Assembly: GCA_958510875.1 (NCBI GenBank)
Contig: OY294070.1
Location: 5,332,001 to 5,396,000, forward strand
Direction: 5' to 3'
Source of the DNA: Endomychus coccineus
Taxonomy: Eukaryota > Arthropoda > Insecta > Coleoptera > Endomychidae
DNA length: 64,000 bases
Below the pieces are notes generated by a model. That model did not search any database and was not told where the DNA came from. It worked only from the letters and a program-made list of their open reading frames with translations. This document shows positions 24,560-36,239 of the stretch, piece by piece. Position 1 is the first letter of the stretch; every line of letters starts with the position of its first letter. The translations under genes were made by a program, and so were the position numbers.

Positions 24560-25920
24560 AGGCTGTTTATGACACTTTTTTTTTTTTATTTATATAATTT
24601 TATATATAATTCATACTGGGTCAAGAATCTATTAGTTTTTCAAATGTTTACATTTGCAAATGTCAATAGTAATTTGTAAATGTCTGTGGGTTGATTAATA
24701 ATAATCTTCTAATGGGACACATACAAAGTCAACATTTTATAAAATAATTCAAACAAAAACGTCCAATAATACGTGTTCACCGACCGCGCCAACAATTCGC
24801 AGTAAATTCAAAATTAATAAATTTTCTTCCATTAAATCGCAGCTGTTGGAATAAGCATTGCACGACTTCGATTATTTAAGCGATTCCAACCTGGAGGTAC
24901 GTGAAACTAATATCGACAATAGCTGAATACACCGAAATATAATATTAAACAAAACACTGCCATCCGTAAGCATTTAAACAAATAGGCATCTCGGAAACGG
25001 AAGAGGCAAAAGCGCGAATATTATATTGGAAAATGTCGTTTTATTAACTGATTACTAACTTCCCTCACCCTCTTTTTTTTAACACAATGTTTCGCTTTAG
25101 GACACGTCTGCAGGTTAAATGTCTGATTTTAATAAATTATATGTGCTAGCTTTCTTAATATCTATCAAAGAAAATTTAACAATTATGTCACCTACATTAG
25201 ATTCAGTGGTTGACCGTTTGAATATGCAGAATGTCTTCGTTATACTAATTGACTTCCTATTTGGTGGTGATAACATAAATTACTGGTTTTTTTAATCTCT
25301 TCTTAACTAATTGAATAAAATTTACGAGTATTCAGCATACATAATTCAGAATTGATTAGGTAAAATGTTATATTGAATCGTTCGTCACTCGTGATATTAT
25401 GTTTAAGAAATTTTCAAACACAGCCAGATTGGACCTTTCGAGAGTTAACTCTGATGATAGCGTAGCTGAAAAGGCAGTAATACTTTAACGGTACTTTTAG
25501 TGGATAAGGTTGATTGTCAATTGTGCATTGACAATACCACCCTCTATTGTAGTAGGCCTGCACGCTGAATACAAAAGTCCAAGAGGCTTGGAGAAGAGAC
25601 ATACAATACGAAAGTATCGTTTAGTCTTAAGGTGCAATTGCCTAGGGTCCCACAACATAGAGGGCACCCATTCAAGGTTAAACAAATCCCATATTTTAAA
25701 TAATAAAATAATAACTGTGTTATTAATTGAGTTGAAACCTCATAATAATGATTATTTTTATAAACTCGAATGAACAGAAAAATATACGTTTAATTGCATT
25801 TACTCCATATTTGCCCTAATGTATTTTTTTTATTAATTGGTGGCAGAATCAAATTCTTTTGCAAATTCACACTCTTGCGGGCGAGCAGTTTTATTTTACA
25901 CACGTTACGGGCTGATAAAA
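24560..25920. other. Non-coding, repeat-derived but unassigned
   Basis: AT-rich. TTTAGGACACGTCTGCAGGT near 25098-25117 resembles sequences at about 660-690 and 8560-8590, so a short interspersed repeat is likely. No coding call is supported. Confidence 0.35.
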
Positions 25921-25924
25921 TCAA

Positions 25925-26760
25925 ACTATAAACACTGTGGATATATTACCAAGCAGCCATCATCAGAGTAAACTAACTTGTGAATCAAAATGTGTTTGTC
26001 CACGACTATTGTATAAAATATGCATACTGCATGTGTTTCCTCAAGCATAATGATATCCATTAATCACTAGTGAATAATGAAATCATTATTCACTACCTTC
26101 AATATGACAAACATGATACGACATTTTTCTAGACAAATACGATAAAAATAGAGCGTGCTATGAAACGTCAAGTCAGATCGAATTTAATTTGAAACGTCAA
26201 CAATTTGTTGGTTCGACTTGTTTCAACAGCAAAGTTTATTAGTATCAAAGTATTATTTATGGGTCGTGGACAAAGTATAGTATTCTACTTGCATATTATG
26301 GCTATTATTCGCTTGGATGATTTACGACACTCGCCTGCGACGTGAATAATAGCCAACATAATATGCTCGTTGAATAATATACTATTAAATATCATTTGGG
26401 GATAATAAGGCAATCAGAGGGTTACCATCAGCTGGAGATAAATCGAAATTTAATAAATTGCTTTTTCGTTTACACATTTCCATCCCTTCTAAATTAACTA
26501 GATATTTGTCTGTACTGTGTTTTAAAAGTGATAAATTTTCTAGAGAAATGATTTGTTCGGCTACCGCTGATTTTTCACCATTATTTTTCTTGATATGGGC
26601 AAAATTTTCCTTATAACGAGTTGAAATGTTCCTTCTACTTCGACCCACATAGCATTTTGAACACAATTGATTTTGTAAATCCCGGATTTGTCGAAATCGG
26701 GAACATTATGAAATGTGTTGCCTAAAATGTGCCCATGAAAAACCTACAGCGCGTACTGCG
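25925..26760 (-). mobile_element. Penelope-like element (family B): GIY-YIG remnant and terminal repeat
   Basis: Minus strand: KSGIYKIN then, after a one-base shift, CSKCYVGRSRRNISTRYK (about 26600-26700), a GIY-YIG domain. The C-terminal part runs to 26385. Downstream of it (25950-25985) is half of a family B hammerhead (TACT, CTGATGA, GGC). The tail LSPADGNPLI matches sequence at 43560-43600, the other family B locus. Confidence 0.65.
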
Positions 26761-27072
26761 GGTCTGTACAAAAAAAATTGGCAATATTGTTAATGTTAAC
26801 CATTTGGAGAACTTTTCTTGACCGAATTAATGCTTCAAACATAACTTTGCAAAATTCAACATGCACATTAAGCAATGTCATTATCACATAGCAGTCTTTG
26901 GAAGAGAGTCGAAACAATTTTAGTTATTTTGAGGCAGAATCAGGCAAAATTAAAGATGCAAATCGAACGAAAATAATATTTTGATGACAGTTCTGAAATT
27001 TGAGTCAAAATCGAAGGTTCCGATCATTTTAAAATGTGTCCCATATATAAATACACATATGCTTATTATTTT

Positions 27073-27116
27073 CGTCTTTACGTACGTTTCGGTCTTACGA
27101 CCATCATCAGAAGACG
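27073..27116 (-). ncRNA. Hammerhead ribozyme, family A, complete and best preserved
   Basis: On the minus strand: stem I CGTCTT (27116-27111) pairs perfectly with AAGACG (27078-27073); CTGATGA; one extra T; stem II GGTC/GACC, four perfect pairs, loop GTAA; GAAA; self-complementary CGTACG; TA before the predicted cleavage between 27079 and 27078. All invariant core bases are present. The extra T between the core and stem II is shared by families A and B. The adjacent mariner at 27151 removed or separated the upstream part of the repeat. Confidence 0.75.
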
Positions 27117-27150
27117 TATCAATGTCAATATTTTGACATTTTTATATATA

Positions 27151-29459
27151 CAGGGTGTCCTCGAACTGTGTGGCTAAAATAAAACCGAAGATTCTTTGAT
27201 TCGAAAAAAATTTGATGAGCCTTTTTACTTTTGCCTCAAGTGTCTTGTTTAGCCGGTAGAGGGCTTCAAAGTTGCAAAAATAATTTTGTTTTTTCGGTAT
27301 AACTTGAGAACGTGATGGAGGACTTTTACAATATTTGGCAGGTGAGTTACTGTCAATAATAGCCGTTTTTGAGAGCGGAGCATATAGCCTTAGAGACCAT
27401 AGAAATGGCTCAAACTTGAGGATGTTACGGGAAAAGTGTCCAGAACTTTTTTGTGGTCAATGTAATTCACTCGATATTTCTTATGTACATAGCTTATCTG
27501 ATTTGAAAACTTTTCTTACTCTTAGAAAATTTTGATAAAATCAACGGATTAGCTTGAAAAAAATAATTTTCGTGTCTCTGCAATTTTGGCTTACTAATTT
27601 TACTTGATTAAAATACCTTAGTTGCCTTTGCTTTTCTAATGTCATTTTGGCATTTGGAGAATTTATTCTCAAAACTGTCAGTTTTTACTTTGCTTTCCGT
27701 AAAAAATTTATAAAATTATGGCGTAAAATCTCACTAACACTGAAATGGTTAATATCCCGGTAAAACACGAATAATAAAAACAATAGAAATGGGGAAACGA
27801 TGTGATTATTTAGGAAAAACAAATGCTAAATTAAAAGAAACAACAAAACTTTTTGGGAAATCGCTAAGGCATCAATTGTTCGAAATGTTTCCCATTTTCC
27901 TGAATACACAAATTAATTCGTTTCAAGAAATTGGATTGAACTCTGGTTAGTACTTCAGGATCATTCTTCAATAAATCCGCTTCATGATTAATTCGTCGCA
28001 ACAATTCCTCTCGTGCTGCATAAACTTTCGACTTCAAAGCGCCCCATAGAAAGAAGTCGCAGGGCGTCAAATCAGGGGAGCGGGCCGGCCAGTTCACTGG
28101 TGCATCGTGTCCTCTACCTATCCAGCGATCTGGATATTCCGCATTCAAATGTCGCCTCACAGCTAATGTGAAATGAGGAGGTGCACCATCATGGATAAAC
28201 CAGGCCACGACGAATGTGTAAGGGCAAGTGTTCCAACAGTTCAAGTAGCCTTTGTTTCCAAAAAGTTCAAGTAGTTCTCCCCGTTCAATCGATCGGGTAT
28301 AACGGTAGGGCCAATAATAAAGTTATCCACAATTCCAACCCAAACATTGGTTTTAGTTTGATTCTGAAAATATGTAACTTCCGTTTCATGAGGATTTTCA
28401 TCAGCATAGAAATGTTCATTATGGAGGTTAAAAAGACCACATCTCGTGAAAGTATCTTCTTCCGTGAACAGAATTCTTCTACAAAAATTGAGGTTTGCGT
28501 TTTGTCTTTGGACAATAAGCACACAGAAATCTAGCCGATGACCTGGATCCATGGGCAATAAGTCTTGAACTGTTTTAATATGATAGAGATACAACAGTTC
28601 TTCTTTCAGTACATTATGAACTAATGATTTTGAGGCTCCAATACGAAGTCCCAAACGTAGTGTGCTTATCCCAGGTTCAGTTTCAACCGCTTCCAGTATC
28701 GCTTCTTCGAGCTCTAACGTCCTTCTTGTCCGTCTGCGTCCAGTTTCTCTGCGATTTGCTTCAAATTTGCCAGTTTCGCGAAGGTTTGCCGATTTGGAAT
28801 TCTGCGAAGCTGATACCTTTCCCTTCTCCGGCCATTGCAACGACAAAGTCCATAAATCAACCATTTCAGTGTTAGTGAAATTTTGAGCCATAATTTTATA
28901 AAATTTTTACGGAAAGCAAAGTAAAAACTGACAGTTTTGAGAATAAATTCTTCAAATGCCAAAATGACATTAGAAAAGCAAAGGCAACTAAGGTATTTTA
29001 ATCAAGTAAAATTAGTAAGCCAAAATTGCAGAGACTCGAAAATTAATTCTTTCAAGCTAATCCGTTGATTTTATCAAAATTTTCTAAGAGTAAGAAAAGT
29101 TTTCAAATTAGATAAGCTATCTACATAAAAAATATCGAGTGAATTACATTGACCACAAAAAAGTTCTGGACACTTTTCCCGTTACATCCTCAAGTTTGAG
29201 CTATTTCTATGGTCTCTAAGGCTCTGTGCTCCACTCTCAAAAATGGCCATTATTGACAGTAACTCACCTGCTAAATATTGTAAAAGTTCTCCATCACGTT
29301 CTCAAGTTATACCGAAAAAACAAAATTATTTTTGCAATTTTGAAGCCCTCTACCGGGTAAACAAAACACTTGAGGCAAAAGTAAAAAGGCTCATCAACTT
29401 TTTTTTCCAATCAAAGAATCTTCGGCTTTATTTTGGCCACGCAGTTCGAGGACACCCTG
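27151..29459 (-). mobile_element. mariner-type transposon with about 600-bp inverted arms
   Basis: Starts CAGGGTGTCCTCGAACTG and ends CAGTTCGAGGACACCCTG, flanked by TA on both sides (27149-27150, 29460-29461). The inverted arms run about 27151-27753 and 28857-29459, far longer than the usual mariner termini. The arms extend past the transposase start codon: the left arm contains an inverted copy of the first codons, where codon 3 is TAA. The transposase (minus strand, 28891-27864) is broken. Confidence 0.85.
27864..28891 (-). pseudogene. Broken mariner-superfamily transposase
   Basis: N-terminal helix-turn-helix region (AILEAVETEPGISTLRLGLR), then ILFTEEDTFTR ... NLHNEHFYADENPH ... TNVWVGIVDNFIIGP, then in another frame FIHDGAPPHF and WPARSPDLTPCDFFLWG. 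These are the catalytic blocks of a mariner-type DDE transposase. About 43 residues separate the second and third aspartates, more than in classic mariner (34). The first catalytic Asp (usually FTDE) is Glu here. Frameshifts lie at about 28250 and 28190. Not functional. Confidence 0.85.
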
Positions 29460-29469
29460 TATAAAAAAA

Positions 29470-29995
29470 ATACAATCTTGAGTTTTGTCTTATCAATTAT
29501 TTTCCATATAAACCTTTCCGCAAGTAATATTTCATAGTTCTAAGTTATACAAAGTGATAAATGTTGCTGTAAATAGTAATGGTCCAAGTGAAGTAGCTTT
29601 TAATAAGAACATTTCACAAAACGACGTAAAATTGTCGATGATGTTGATTCATTGTATTTTTAATAGTACTCCCAACTACAATTGGTGAAAGTTAATAAAT
29701 CCCTAGTGAGTTTATAGTCAAGATAAACCACAAACTATGCTTTAAATTACATATTGTTAGGAAATTTTAAAATAGAACTATTAGAAGACAGGTTTTTTAC
29801 ATTATCGAAAACAAATGGGGTGCAACTAAGGACTCAGTTCACGTCTGGCAACCCCGTTTAAATAAGTCCTTATATGTCCTAAAAAATAAATAAAACTTTT
29901 GTTTTACTGTCTGTATTGCAGCATTGTGGTTTAACATACGGGTGACCAGATGCAACATAACCTCTGGCTTGACGTCACGTTCATAGCTTGTACCG
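29470..29995. other. Non-coding, nothing seen
   Basis: AT-rich stretch between the mariner element and the hAT-like element. No ORF or repeat recognised. Confidence 0.4.
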
Positions 29996-30682
29996 TAGGG
30001 TCTCCAAACTACGGCCCGCAGGCCAAATTCGGCCCGCTAGTGTCATCAATCCGGCCCGCGACAGCTAATGGCTTACTGTTGCTATTGTTGTTGTGATAAA
30101 AGACACAGAATGATAATAACTCGGTTTTATTTACTTGCTAGGTGAAACTTAATGACAAGTATAATACGCAGAATTTATGCATAATAACTAACAAATAATT
30201 AACATTATAACATATAAACACATGAACATATAACATATAAGACAGTTTCGCCTTCCCTAACCGGAGTGACTCGCGGTCGCGCCGCTAGCCTTTTTACACT
30301 CCAATTACTGCCATCTAGAAGTTAGTGGAATACACCAGAACTTTCTCGAAACAACGAGATTATTCACGAATGCTTAATTGTTACAGCGCTTTCGAAAGTA
30401 CTACTAACGCTATCTGTTAGCGATAAAGGGTACTACAACTATCTATTTCCGCGTGTGAACACCGGGTGTCGTCAAGTGTCGCGGTCGTAACTATAAAGTA
30501 TAGTTAGTACACAATAGTAATGGAAATAGCGAATTTAGCAAGCGTATGCTCGCTCAGGACGCGTACTCGGCGACTAGTCTAGAAATTATAGATAATGGCA
30601 GGACAATTAAAACGGTTTTGGCCCTTGAAACTTACTGGAGCAAACAGTAAGGCTCTAAGGCTGGAAAGTTTGAAGACCCCTG
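29996..30682. mobile_element. hAT-like non-autonomous element
   Basis: The left end TAGGGTCTCCAAACTACGG is followed by CCCGCAGGCC / CGGCCCGC, a pattern common in hAT termini. The right end reads CAGGGGTCTTCAAACTTTCC on the minus strand, an imperfect inverted match to the left end. No clear 8-bp duplication and no transposase. A right-end fragment also occurs at 18170-18380. Confidence 0.55.
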
Positions 30683-30689
30683 CGCATAG

Positions 30690-31790
30690 AGGGTATTGGT
30701 ATTGATCACCATGGAGGACAATTTGAACATGAGCACAATTTTATGACAATTAATTTATTTTATTGGTAACTTTTTACATTCGCTCCAACGAAATCTCTGG
30801 TTGTGTTCATTTCTATGTCAACCGAGTGGAATATTCACGATTTAACAATTTCCAAACGTCTAATGGACAAACATTATTGATATTCCATACTTTTGACTAA
30901 TTCTCTGTTATATGCGAGTGTAGTTCATTTCTTATCGAATTCCTGATACCTAATATATTTGGTTTAAACTTTCATGAGATGTGTAAAACATCCATTCGCA
31001 TACAAAGCAGTCTTACCTTTGGCTTACACTTGTTTACTAAATGCTTATTATTTATTTATTTTCCAGTGATATTGCTTCGCAATAAACTTGGAAAAGTTTT
31101 TGTAATATGAATGCGCGATGTGATAAGTTGTTTGTTTATATTAAACTATGTACCAGAAGATTAACTGCTGTACTTGCGCGATGAGTGAAATAATATCGTA
31201 CAGCATGTAAAGATGGATGAAATGGTATAGCAGTGTTACCAATAATGAGATGTTATGCTCGAATGTCATTAAACTTATTGTAATTAATCTCAAGCTATGC
31301 AAGTCCAACTATTATCAAGATATATTTGAAAAAATATAGGTATGTAATGTAGAAGTCTATTGCAGAACCTTCCGTTACCAAATTGGCCAAGGCTATTGGT
31401 CTGACCGAGTTCATAGCCGTACGAAAGAATTGAGAATACATTGTGTTGCATACTATAAATCAAAGTTGACTTGTTCCAGGGGGTTAAATGGTACAATTAC
31501 CCCTTTAAATCTCTCATTCATTCATAAAATACAATTTGTCCTGTCACTGTTGAGTTAGATCCAACCCCTGCAGTAACCCCAAGATGGAAAAAGGCGAATT
31601 GATGTCAGGAAGAACATATCCTAAGTGGTGCAGGGAAAAAGAAGGTCACAAATTTTAAACGAACTTGAGTTGTACCCAATATATATGATTATACATTTCC
31701 CTGTGTCCTAGTTAGATACACTCTCTTGTCAGTGACTATGATATCCTCAAAATTATGGCAGTATAGTTGCTACTTCTATAATACGTGTAT
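30690..31790. other. Non-coding, nothing seen
   Basis: AT-rich, about 1.1 kb, without a supportable gene or repeat. Confidence 0.4.
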
Positions 31791-31796
31791 ATATGT

Positions 31797-32515
31797 GACG
31801 ATTAAGTCACATATAATCTTATACAATGATGATGAAGTTACATGCGTCATGTGTAGTGATGATTAAGTCTAATATAATAATATACAGTGATGACAAGTCA
31901 CATGTACAAAGTGTAGTGATGATGATGATGTCATTTGAAGTCGCATGTAATCATGTGAACTAATGATTAAGTCACATATAATCATAAACAGTGATGAAAA
32001 AGTAACATTTAAGCATGGGCAGTGATGATGATATATAAAGTCATATGTAAATATGTTTAGTGATGATTAAGTAACATATAATCAAATACGGTGTTGAAGA
32101 AGTCACATGTAAGCATATGCAGTGATGAAGATGTCATAGGAAGTCGAATGTAATCATATGTAGTGATGATTAAGTCACATATAATCATTTAAAGTGATGA
32201 TGAAGTTACATGTAGGCATGTGTACAGACGATTAAGTCACATATAATCTTATACAATGATGATGAAGTTACATGCATCATGTGTAGTGATGATTAAGCCT
32301 TATATAATAATATACAGTGATGATAAGTCTTATGTAAGCAAGTGCAGCGATAATGATGGTGTCATTTGAATTCACATGTAATCATGTGAACTGATTATTA
32401 AGTCACGTATAATCATAAACAGTCATGATTAAGTAACATTTAAGCATGGGCAGTGTTGATGATATTATATGAAGTCACATGAGAGCTGATGATGAAGTCA
32501 TGATATATAGTCACT
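31797..32515. repeat. 31-bp minisatellite with 430-bp higher-order period
   Basis: About 22 diverged units of roughly 31 bp (typical unit GATGATTAAGTCACATATAAT then CATATACAGT), a few expanded to 38-44 bp. The sequence from 31797 (GACGATTAAGTCACATATAA onward) repeats from 32227 with the same order of unit variants, giving a higher-order unit of 430 bp. No coding potential. Confidence 0.85.
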
Positions 32516-33379
32516 TGTGCATTTCATTCGGGCGGTTTAAATTCAGTTGAAGTCATATGTAATCATGAAATGACACGTCTTCATAAGTTATGTGGTCAGT
32601 GGGACAGTAGATGACCGAATGGTTGGATCTTTTCGACCCAAACTATGGAATTTGTGATGAATCTCCAATGGATATTTCACGATCTATATCTACAGTTCAT
32701 AAAAAATCCAAAGCTACTGTAAAACTGCAAAATTATTCTAATAAAACAATGAAGCACTAGAACAAAATTGTCAGAAGCTCGACACCTATCATCCTTGAAC
32801 GGATTTCATTGACCTATTCAATAACTTATTCGTCGAATCTCACGAGCCACCACTGCCGTATATTAGTTCAATTTCAAAAAGAAACAAACTGTGTGTAGTT
32901 GATCGGTATACGAAGCAAAATACGCTCAAAGTTTATCTTTATCTATGTTTACTCAACTCATTATCATCCGTATTTATATTTGTATCATTAATTTGACTCT
33001 TATTAACTTAACTGTTATACAAAAATAAAATTATCTGGTATCTTTAGCCGTACTTTAGATTACGATAGTACGTAAGCTGGTCGGCAAACAATATTTAGAG
33101 CCATTCGCAAGGGAATCTAATACAACATTTTAAAATCTTATATATTTGTATTGTATTAAATCAGATTTGAAGAAGGTCGTAACTATGATAGAAAACTTGA
33201 AGCATCCTTTCGAGGACAAACGGTTTGATAAACAATTCAAATGTATGGAGGGTGAGTTGACATTCAGTGAGAATATAGTTATGTTGTGAATTAGAATGCT
33301 AGAAAATCGTAAATCATTTCAAATGTAGCACTAGATTAGTTCAGATTTTCTATTTTATTCACGTCACCTCTCAATTTGT

Positions 33380-33590
33380 GTTTATATAAATTCTCGGGAA
33401 ATAGGTCACACTAACACATATGCTTATTATTTTGGTCTTTACGTACGTTTCGGTCTCACGACCAGCATCAGAACACGTTTGAAAACTGAACCACATCAGC
33501 GGGACCGAAACGTGTGTAAAGGCGAAAATATAGTAGATATGTGTTAATGTGACCTATTTTCCGAGAATGTACAATTTTTCATAATATGTA
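33380..33590. mobile_element. Family A Penelope terminal repeat, head-to-head pair
   Basis: A minus-oriented family A repeat with hammerhead (33435-33478) is followed at once by a plus-oriented partial copy (GGGACCGAAACGTG, then AAAGGCGAAAATA). The two are arranged as an inverted pair. Confidence 0.6.
33435..33478 (-). ncRNA. Hammerhead ribozyme motif, family A, mutated core
   Basis: Read on minus: CGTGTT, CTGATGC (last core A changed to C), T, GGTC/GACC with loop GTGA, GAAA, CGTACG, TA, AAGACC. The core change should abolish cleavage. Confidence 0.55.
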
Positions 33591-33769
33591 CGTATAGACG
33601 TATTTTGTTCCACTTGAATTCTACTAAACTGAATTTCGCTTCTCAATACTGATTGTACTGAAAGAAAATTCACCACAGGGCAGAAAACTAAATTGTTCAA
33701 AAGGGAAATAAACTGCTGAATATGTAGAAGCACTACTGCTCTTATTATAATGTTCGTGACGAAGTCGGA

Positions 33770-33974
33770 AGAGTATATAGTATAGTATAGTATTTATTGA
33801 CCATTTGTAACGTACATATATACAATAATGGTATGTCAGTTAACAATATAAAATACATTAAAATCTTAAATAAATATTACAATAAAATACAATACAATTG
33901 AATATTACAATAAAATACAATAAAATTAAATATTACAATAAAATACAATACAATTAAATATTACAATAAAATAC
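33770..33974. repeat. AT-rich simple repeats
   Basis: TATAG pentamers (about 33773-33792) are followed by 28-29-bp tandem units (AATATTACAATAAAATACAA then TACAATTA) at 33872-33974, about 3.6 copies. Confidence 0.75.
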
Positions 33975-34989
33975 TTATATTCATTATTTTGCTAAACCCT
34001 ACTTCGATAATATTATTATTATAGATGACCATAGAATGCGCCAGAAACGAGTCAAAAACATCAAGAGCAGGAACAAATTAAAAGTAATTTTTATTTTCAT
34101 CAACACAAAACGTTTTTGTGTTTATTGTTAAATTGAATTTTATTGAGGAATCTTACACATGAAGGCAGTTTATTGTATATTTCACACATTACATTACATT
34201 TACTCATGCTATTTGTAATCGTTGAAGGAAGTCCTAGAGCAAAACTTCCTTCACCGTAGTATTTTTCATCGAATTTTAAAAACATTTCTGGAGAAATATT
34301 CGGCTCATCAAGATTTCAAAGCTTTCAATATTGCGAAAACCACAATACATTGAAAATGTAATTTTATTTTAAAGAAAAATAAAGTCAACGTTATTTCTAT
34401 GTCCCTGAAGAGATGAAAAGAAAGGAAAATGAAAGAACGTAGTTGGTAAATAGTAGATCGTTTATATCTTTTCACCCCCGTTGAGTTAATGCTCTTTTAT
34501 TTCTATTGACTCTATATTGGAAATGCTGAAGCAATATCCATGTTTATATACAATGTTTGTTGACGTGGATTCGGCTTACCAAAGGTCAAAAGCTATCAAC
34601 TTTCGAAAATTCCAATAACAAAGGTCGCAATATCTTTTCATTTTATAACACCATTGGCGTTCCCACACATTATTTCTCCAGAAGAAGCAAACACGCTTTT
34701 TATAAACGTTTATTATATATACTCTTCGCGACTAAGTCGCACTCAAGTAATTTGTAAAATCGTAAAAAAAAATCCTAGAGCAAAAATTTCTGCAACATAG
34801 TATTTTTCATTGAACTTTAAGCAACTTTGAAAAAATCCGTCTGTCTGTTTGTCGGTCACGAAACACTCAAAAAGAAAGGTTCGGTTTAATCGTGTAATAA
34901 ACACACCCTTTCCTGAAGGGTTGAAAATTAAAAAAATCGTAATACCCAATACATTGAATCGCATAATTTTTACAATACATTTAGAACTG

Positions 34990-35575
34990 CCTTTACTTCA
35001 TTGAAATGCACCCTCCTCAACACAACGTCGTTTCTCGTATTGCGTTTACAGCATTTTGAATTCTGTTCCACAGTTGTTCGAAATTATCAATTTGAACCTT
35101 GTATACTTGTGTTTTCAACGTTCCCCAGATGAAGAAGTCGCAAGGATTCAAGTCTGGAGACCACTGAATAGGTGCTTCTTGTTCTCTACCAATCCATCTA
35201 CCAGCAAATTGTTCATCAAGATATTCTCTTACGGCAGGTGCAACAATTCTTGCACTGCCTGGATGTAGAATGAACGAATTAATTGATCGCTCAAAATTCG
35301 ACTTACTTTTTGGAATCCCAATCTTTCGTTGCAATGTTCTGGTACTGGTCTCAGGGAAGTTATCAATCATTTGAAGAACAGCATCTTCCAGAATGGGTGT
35401 TCGGGCTTGTCGAAGTCTTCCAGCGTTGATTCTGGCTGGCTTCAACCTCCCTGTTTCTCGAAGACGTCTTTCAATTCGGTAAAAAGTTTTGTGATTTGAA
35501 ATTCTCCGATTTGGATATCTCTCTTGATAGACAGACACTTTCGAGGCAGTTATCAATGTTTGAGAAAACATTTTT
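34990..35575 (-). pseudogene. Second mariner-type transposase, internally deleted
   Basis: A 184-residue open frame begins with a paired helix-turn-helix-like part (FYRIERRLRETGRLKPARI, AVLQMIDNFPETSTRTLQRK). It then jumps after IPKSK to a C-terminal block (REYLDEQFAGRWIGREQEA, WSPDLNPCDFFIWGTLKTQVY). The central part with the first two catalytic aspartates is gone, but the frame stays open across the deletion. Related to, but different from, the element at 27151-29459. Confidence 0.75.
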
Positions 35576-35701
35576 TTCCTTCTAATTATGCGAAATACGG
35601 AATTTTCACAAGAGATAATAAAATGAAGATAATGAATAAGTCTTTTGTTGAAAAAATCTTAGAACCATATTACCACCCCTAATAAAATTTAAAAAAAATT
35701 T

Positions 35702-36222
35702 TCAGAGGGGTGAGGGTGCTTTTACCCTACTACAATTTCCTTTGAATTTCTTTGGGTATTGAAAGTAGACTAACTTTCTATAATGCCCACTTTGGAGTGA
35801 AAGGAAACGAAGTGGCCGATCAATTGGCACTCTTGACCCCGATCGGATCTCTTCCACCACGGGGCTCCACGCCCTCAAGACAGTGGCTCTCGATTTTGGT
35901 GCAGTGCCCCAGATATGGGGGAGGGGATGCTTCACATCGCGGAATTCTCTCGAAAACCCTTCTCTCTATGAGCAGGAAAGGCCTAAAACTGGTACCAGGA
36001 CTCCTCAAAAGACACAGTCATCTGAATGACTGTAGTAGATGCGGAGAGGAGAACGAAACTCCTTCTCATATCCTTGTAGAATGTCCAACACTAGCTTCCC
36101 TTAGCCTTAGGCCTGCTGAACTGAGTCTTGTATCAAGGGGCGCACAATGGACCCAATCAAGCGGTCTAAGTGCTTTCGGCTTGTACGCCCCCGTTTTAAT
36201 TTTTTGATTGATTGATTGATTG
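35702..36222 (+). pseudogene. R1/I-like LINE 3' end with TGAT tail
   Basis: The open frame 35752-36207 includes FGVKGNEVADQLALL (RNase H signature), then CSRCGEENETPSHILVECPTLASLS, a C-x2-C-x-n-H-x4-C knuckle typical of the C-terminus of these elements. A TGATTGATTGATTG tail follows at 36205-36222. The 5' part is missing, as in most LINE copies. Confidence 0.75.
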
Positions 36223-36239
36223 TTGTGTAAAGATGACGA

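Larger units (their letters stand above)
23455..24560 (-). mobile_element. Penelope-like element (family A): GIY-YIG ORF, 3' region and hammerhead repeat
   Basis: On the minus strand, in order: GIY-YIG nuclease coding (24347 down to 24084), about 400 bp of 3' sequence shared with 1930-2200 and 50520-50690, then the family A terminal repeat (23680-23455) with a hammerhead. The reverse transcriptase part is missing or unreadable. This copy ties the family A hammerhead to a Penelope element. Confidence 0.7.

Noticed and set aside
25414..25773. Three overlapping short open frames
   Set aside because: No motif, no splice context, similar length on both strands; treated as chance.
28214..28534. 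106-codon + strand open frame
   Set aside because: Antisense to the mariner transposase remnant.
31797..32515. Regularly spaced repeats resembling a CRISPR array
   Set aside because: Units are adjacent and diverged with no unique spacers, and the context is a eukaryotic genome; it is a minisatellite.
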